The translations under genes and the position numbers were made by a program. From the NCBI GenBank assembly GCA_964417785.1, contig CAYQJO010000037.1:1-26065 (forward strand): a stretch of DNA of 26,065 nucleotides. The letters run 5' to 3'. The notes below the pieces were generated by a model. That model had not been told where the DNA came from and made no database searches. It saw only the letters and a program-made list of their open reading frames with translations. Position 1 is the stretch's first letter; every line of letters begins with the position of its first letter. This document shows, piece by piece, positions 23,334 to 26,065 of this stretch. This stretch comes from DAOTUL01 sp034437435 (GTDB lineage Bacteria; Chloroflexota; Anaerolineae; Aggregatilineales; Phototrophicaceae).

Positions 23334-24785
23334 CTATTTCAGGATGTAGTGGGTGCCTTTCTTGGACCCCACTTTGACGAGAATGCCCTTTTCGACCATA
23401 TCCGCCAGGTCCAGGCGCAGTGTTTCTGCCGAGACACCCTGACAAATCTGGCGGTATTCACGGTTGGTAATCGAGCCGTTCTCGCGGATATACTGCAAGG
23501 CGCGAGTCTGGCGATGGTTGGTGTTCCGCGCCCATTCCGGCGGAGTCTGTTTTTCACGGGCGTTAAACAGGGTTACGGCGAAGCTGTAAGGGCGGGCGTC
23601 GAAGGTGGGTGGTTTGTGGCCGGCCTGCTGCATGACCTCGATCATGCGGTCGATCCCCAGGCCCAACTCCTCGATATAGCCCCACTGGAACAATCCGCTC
23701 ACGATGCGCGGGTTGCGGCTGAAATGTTCATCTTTGATATTCTCGACCGTGATAAACCCCGGCAAACCACCAGGGGAGATCACCTCAAGACGGTCGGAAT
23801 ACATGCGAATCTCGATGCGGCGGCCTTTCAGCCGGTAATCACGGTGGCAGATGGCGTTGACAATAGCCTCACGCACCGCAAACTGAGGATATTCGTAGGT
23901 CTCCTCGCGTTCCAATCCCTTGACGACTGCGCTGACGGCCATCTCGCTCCAGATGAGATTCCACGCGCCTTCGATCAACCGGGGCAGGGGGCCGGTCAAC
24001 TCCTCGCGGCGAGTGTAGCCCGCCAGCCCACTTTCGCCGCGTGGGGTCTTGCCGACGAATTTGGCGAACACCACGCTGGATTGCGGCAGCCACTGCTGCG
24101 GGTATTCGCTGAACATGAGAATGCCACTCACGGTCGGTTTGCCATCGGCACCGACCGCACCGATCTCGCTGAAGAGGTCTTCCAGTTTGCCGCCAAAGGG
24201 GCGTTTGGTGCGCTCTGCCCGCTTTTCCAGGTACTCGTCGATCATCTTGCGGCTGAAATTGTCTTTGGTGGCCCCCGGCACGACTTCAATCTCGAAGTCG
24301 CCGGTAGTCTTGGTGCTTGCCAGTCGCAGAATCTCCTGCCCACCTAGTGGTCGGTTCTTGGTGCCGCTGCGGATCAGCACACGACCATCGGCCAGCGCGT
24401 GGAGTTCGATGCTGCGCGGTACTCGCAGCACATACACTGTTTTGCTTTTAGTCGCCGTTGCCTTGCCATTGCTGGTCGCATCGTCCGATTTTGCTGCTGG
24501 TTTGGTTTCCTCTTCGACTTCGAGTTCTTCCCAGTTGCCCACGTCAACAGTCGGATTGCAGTTTTCTTCGGCTTCTTTGAGCGCTTTTTCCAACCGCGTT
24601 GTATCGATCCGGGTGTTTGAGAAGGTGCCGTCTTCTTTCAAGCCGAGAACCAGCGTTCCGCCTTCGGTATTGGCGAAAGCGACGAGGGTCTCCGCAATTG
24701 TCATCGGGTCCGCTTTTTCGAGAAAGGCCAATCGCGGTCCCTGGCCGGTTTTAATCAATTCTGGATATATCATAAATTTCGCCAT
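23334..24785 (-). CDS. AlbA_2 (Schlafen-type) domain protein with HATPase_c_4-like region and C-terminal HTH
   Basis: A putative transcriptional regulator or nucleic-acid-binding protein of 483 residues. The N-terminal AlbA_2 domain is recognised by PMTIAETLVAFANTEGGTLVLGL (residues 27-49). It is interrupted by a Glu/Lys/Ala-rich low-complexity insert (about 85-115) and resumes with GRVLIRSGTKNRPL. Residues 300-400 fit the GHKL-like HATPase_c_4 type region of COG2865 proteins (REAIVNAICHRDY, DRLEVISPGGLPG, EELGLGIDRMIEVMQQAG). The last 60 residues are a DeoR-like winged helix (ITNREYRQICQGVSAETLRLDLADMVEKGIL). It precedes the histidine kinase by 12 bases. Its biological target is unknown. Confidence 0.85.
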   Translation of the reverse strand: MAKFMIYPELIKTGQGPRLAFLEKADPMTIAETLVAFANTEGGTLVLGLKEDGTFSNTRIDTTRLEKALKEAEENCNPTVDVGNWEELEVEEETKPAAKSDDATSNGKATATKSKTVYVLRVPRSIELHALADGRVLIRSGTKNRPLGGQEILRLASTKTTGDFEIEVVPGATKDNFSRKMIDEYLEKRAERTKRPFGGKLEDLFSEIGAVGADGKPTVSGILMFSEYPQQWLPQSSVVFAKFVGKTPRGESGLAGYTRREELTGPLPRLIEGAWNLIWSEMAVSAVVKGLEREETYEYPQFAVREAIVNAICHRDYRLKGRRIEIRMYSDRLEVISPGGLPGFITVENIKDEHFSRNPRIVSGLFQWGYIEELGLGIDRMIEVMQQAGHKPPTFDARPYSFAVTLFNAREKQTPPEWARNTNHRQTRALQYIRENGSITNREYRQICQGVSAETLRLDLADMVEKGILVKVGSKKGTHYILK

Positions 24786-24806
24786 GCCGTGTGTCGATTG
24801 AGGCTC

Positions 24807-24815
24807 ATTTTAGCA
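24807..24815 (-). promoter_or_regulatory. possible extended -10 for the AlbA_2-kinase operon
   Basis: On the minus strand, TGC followed by TAAAAT (24812-24807), about 22 bases before the ATG. No convincing -35 is seen. Confidence 0.35.
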
Positions 24816-24819
24816 TATT

Positions 24820-24848
24820 TTAACAACCACCACTTCCTGTACTATAAT
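24820..24848 (+). promoter_or_regulatory. near-consensus promoter for the small membrane gene pair
   Basis: TTAACA (24820-24825), a 17-base spacer and perfect TATAAT (24843-24848): eleven of twelve consensus bases. Transcription would start near 24855, practically at the first possible GTG start codon of the gene. Confidence 0.7.
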
Positions 24849-24853
24849 CGGCA

Positions 24854-25369
24854 GTGATTGGAGTGAGCTTTTCGGGGAACCTTTTGCTGGTTATCATTGC
24901 GTTGTTCATTGCCCTGGGATTTCTTCTGCGCAGCGGTCTGATTCTGGTGGGAGCGTATAAAGGACCGGTCCTGGCCCTGTTCGAAGAATATGGTGAGAAA
25001 GACCCGATCTTCTTTCCGTTTCCAGAGATGATGGTCTGGTTCAGTGTCCTGATTCTGGCGACGGGTGAACTGCTTCGGACGGTGTTGGATGCGGGCGGGT
25101 CCGTCCAGGTGATCGGCTTCTTGCTACTGCTAATCTCTGGTGTTGCTGTATATTACCGGGATCGTCTGCAAAAATCCAGCAGCATCCTGCCGACTTTCCC
25201 GGCGTGGTATGCACGCCTGCAAAGTGAGACCTCGCGCCGGGAGCGCCGCCGGATTGCCTATATGTGGTTGAGACTGCCATTGCGCACCCGTCTCTTATAC
25301 AATGCCAGCGATCACTATTTTTTTGTGTGGGCCGAACTCGTCATCGTTTCGACGGTGCGCGAAGTCTGA
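24854..25369 (+). CDS. membrane protein of unknown function
   Basis: I do not recognise this family. 171 residues from GTG 24854 (or 168 from GTG 24863). Three hydrophobic segments are visible: about residues 7-28 (LLLVIIALFIALGFLL), 58-76 (MMVWFSVLILATGELL) and 83-99 (VIGFLLLLISGVAVYY). A basic cytoplasmic tail follows (SRRERRRIAYMWLRLPLRTR). The predicted promoter places the transcription start at the first GTG, so the mRNA is leaderless or starts at the second GTG with about an 8-base leader. It is followed after 14 bases by another small membrane protein. Confidence 0.7.
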   Translation: MIGVSFSGNLLLVIIALFIALGFLLRSGLILVGAYKGPVLALFEEYGEKDPIFFPFPEMMVWFSVLILATGELLRTVLDAGGSVQVIGFLLLLISGVAVYYRDRLQKSSSILPTFPAWYARLQSETSRRERRRIAYMWLRLPLRTRLLYNASDHYFFVWAELVIVSTVREV

Positions 25370-25383
25370 TAGAGGAGCAGCAG

Positions 25384-25554
25384 TTGGTTGAGTTTATCAT
25401 TGATTTGATCGGTACGACTCTGGCGGCATTTCTGGGTGTGGCGTTCATCATCGTCGGTATCATGCTCACTCTGACGATTTTCGGCGCGGTTATCGGCCTG
25501 CCTCTGGCTTTTCTGGGCTACCGTCTGATACTGCGGGCTAATCGCGACGAATAA
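25384..25554 (+). CDS. small hydrophobic membrane protein, 56 residues
   Basis: Short frame starting with TTG at 25384; GAGGAG six bases upstream decides the start. Almost all residues from 8 to 50 are hydrophobic (GTTLAAFLGVAFIIVGIMLT, then IFGAVIGLPLAFLGYRLIL), giving one long or two short membrane helices, with a charged end RANRDE. It follows the larger membrane protein by 14 bases and probably belongs to its operon. The end overlaps the convergent small gene by 17 bases. Function unknown. Confidence 0.7.
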   Translation: MVEFIIDLIGTTLAAFLGVAFIIVGIMLTLTIFGAVIGLPLAFLGYRLILRANRDE

Positions 25555-25753
25555 GCAAGTATATGCCGAGAATTGCCGCCATGGCTGCGGGTGGCACGCA
25601 GATGGATGTGACCAGCCTCGGTAAGACCGAGATATCCGCTTCGCCCAGGATCACCCACAACACCCCAAACAGTGCAATCGCCAGCACACCCAATATTGCA
25701 CCAGCGATGCCGATGCGCGAAATTGTCTTTTCATCAACTGGGGATTTGCCCAT
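25538..25753 (-). CDS. small two-helix membrane protein, 71 residues
   Basis: ATG at 25753 with AAGGA five bases upstream. Two hydrophobic helices, IGIAGAILGVLAIALFGVLWVI and VTSICVPPAAMAAILGIYLLI, are joined by a short acidic loop; the end is RRD. Not recognised. Convergent with, and overlapping by 17 bases, the small membrane protein on the plus strand. A dyad upstream may be a promoter or operator. Confidence 0.65.
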   Translation of the reverse strand: MGKSPVDEKTISRIGIAGAILGVLAIALFGVLWVILGEADISVLPRLVTSICVPPAAMAAILGIYLLIRRD

Positions 25754-25777
25754 TGAAATCCTTACCTCGTTGTCGTT

Positions 25778-25795
25778 GTGTTACTATAGTAGCAC
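25778..25795. promoter_or_regulatory. near-perfect 18-base palindrome upstream of the small membrane gene
   Basis: GTGTTACTATAGTAGCAC is identical to its reverse complement except at one symmetric pair. It lies 25 bases before the minus-strand ATG at 25753 and contains TATAGT, which could be the -10 box. This looks like an operator overlapping a promoter; no matching regulator is evident. Confidence 0.45.
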
Positions 25796-25876
25796 GTATC
25801 GAGGTGGATCATGAGACGCGAATGACGTCCTGATCGGGTTCAATCCGGGGCGGAGCTGCGGGCGTAGCGGTCCGTG

Positions 25877-26065
25877 TTACTGGCGCTTGCCCTTGTCCTT
25901 GCTTTCCTGGCGGTGTTCCTTTTTCCGCTTGTCGCGTGAGCGGGAGCGTTGGGCGCGGCGCTGCTTGCCGGTTTTGCTCTTGAATCCGGCGCCGTCGGCG
26001 GCGTCGAGGCCGCCGCCCTCTGAGCCGAGCTTGAGCGCCTTGCCGACCCCCTCGCGCTTGGCGGC
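25877..26065 (-). CDS. partial CDS, C-terminal 62 residues of a basic protein
   Basis: Reading the minus strand inward from the window edge, one frame stays open for 62 codons and stops with TAA (25879-25877). Codon third positions are strongly G/C. The peptide has a Gly/Ala/Asp segment followed by a Lys/Arg/Gln-rich tail (KQRRAQRSRSRDKRKKEHRQ), such as an RNA- or ribosome-binding extension. The start and main domain lie beyond the window, so the protein cannot be named. The last 200 bases are more GC-rich than the rest. The 120 bases between this stop and the small membrane gene hold only the palindrome. Confidence 0.6.
   Translation of the reverse strand, partial: AAKREGVGKALKLGSEGGGLDAADGAGFKSKTGKQRRAQRSRSRDKRKKEHRQESKDKGKRQ

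Noticed and set aside
23232..24347. 371-codon open frame opposite the AlbA_2 gene
   Set aside because: Antisense to a gene with firm domain matches and resembles no known protein.
1..26065. CRISPR, insertion sequence, prophage or integration site
   Set aside because: No regularly spaced direct repeats, transposase or integrase, or terminal inverted repeats were seen; the only tandem repeat is the 15-base duplication in tig.

Overview
The window looks like a chromosomal segment of an uncultured Chloroflexota bacterium, probably Anaerolineae-like. This is inferred from the overall character of the proteins, from a helix-hairpin-helix domain of a type I associate with Chloroflexota proteins, and from frequent TTG/GTG starts; no marker comparison was possible. 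A run of exactly 100 N (4612-4711) inside atpA suggests a draft or metagenome assembly. Genes are tightly packed on both strands. No intergenic stretch exceeds 300 bases, and there is no IS element, prophage, CRISPR array or rRNA. The content is mostly housekeeping, with several unusual gene architectures.

Layout. (1) 17-2417, minus: fabF then fabH (fatty-acid elongation condensing enzymes), overlapping and read from a promoter that shares its intergenic space with a divergent SDR gene. (2) 2534-4321, plus: NDUFA9-like SDR and proC. (3) 4340-8911, plus: a promoter, the F1 part of ATP synthase (atpA-atpG-atpD-atpC) and an intrinsic terminator. The F0 genes and delta are not upstream, and the gamma subunit carries an extra C-terminal domain of about 110 residues. 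(4) 8962-10624: mreB converging on rex (NADH-sensing repressor) with 4 bases between them. (5) 10744-11871, plus: an unrecognised protein and a GbsR/MarR-type regulator. (6) 11935-15647, plus: tRNA-Leu(UAG), trigger factor, clpP and clpX, a protein folding and degradation cluster. Trigger factor has an acidic insert, and clpP has a leader hairpin that may bring a distant Shine-Dalgarno close to the start. (7) 15716-18198, minus: a metallo-beta-lactamase-fold protein and a secreted alpha/beta hydrolase fused to a glutaminyl cyclase-like propeller. (8) 18281-21168, plus: a LysM lipoprotein, a truncated Nudix gene, rplS with a terminator-like hairpin in its leader, a class-I-GATase-like peptidase C26, and a PD-(D/E)XK-like plus winged-helix protein. 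(9) 21156-24785, minus: an AlbA_2/HATPase regulator followed by a membrane GAF histidine kinase. (10) 24854-26065: small membrane proteins and the C-terminal end of an unidentified, very basic protein running off the window.

Promoters are easy to see. Perfect TATAAT boxes lie just upstream of seven transcription units, three of them as the identical extended form TGCTATAAT, so a standard housekeeping sigma factor drives most of the region. The most interesting items are the gamma-subunit fusion, the clpP leader hairpin, the rplS leader, the acidic trigger factor and the hydrolase-cyclase fusion.
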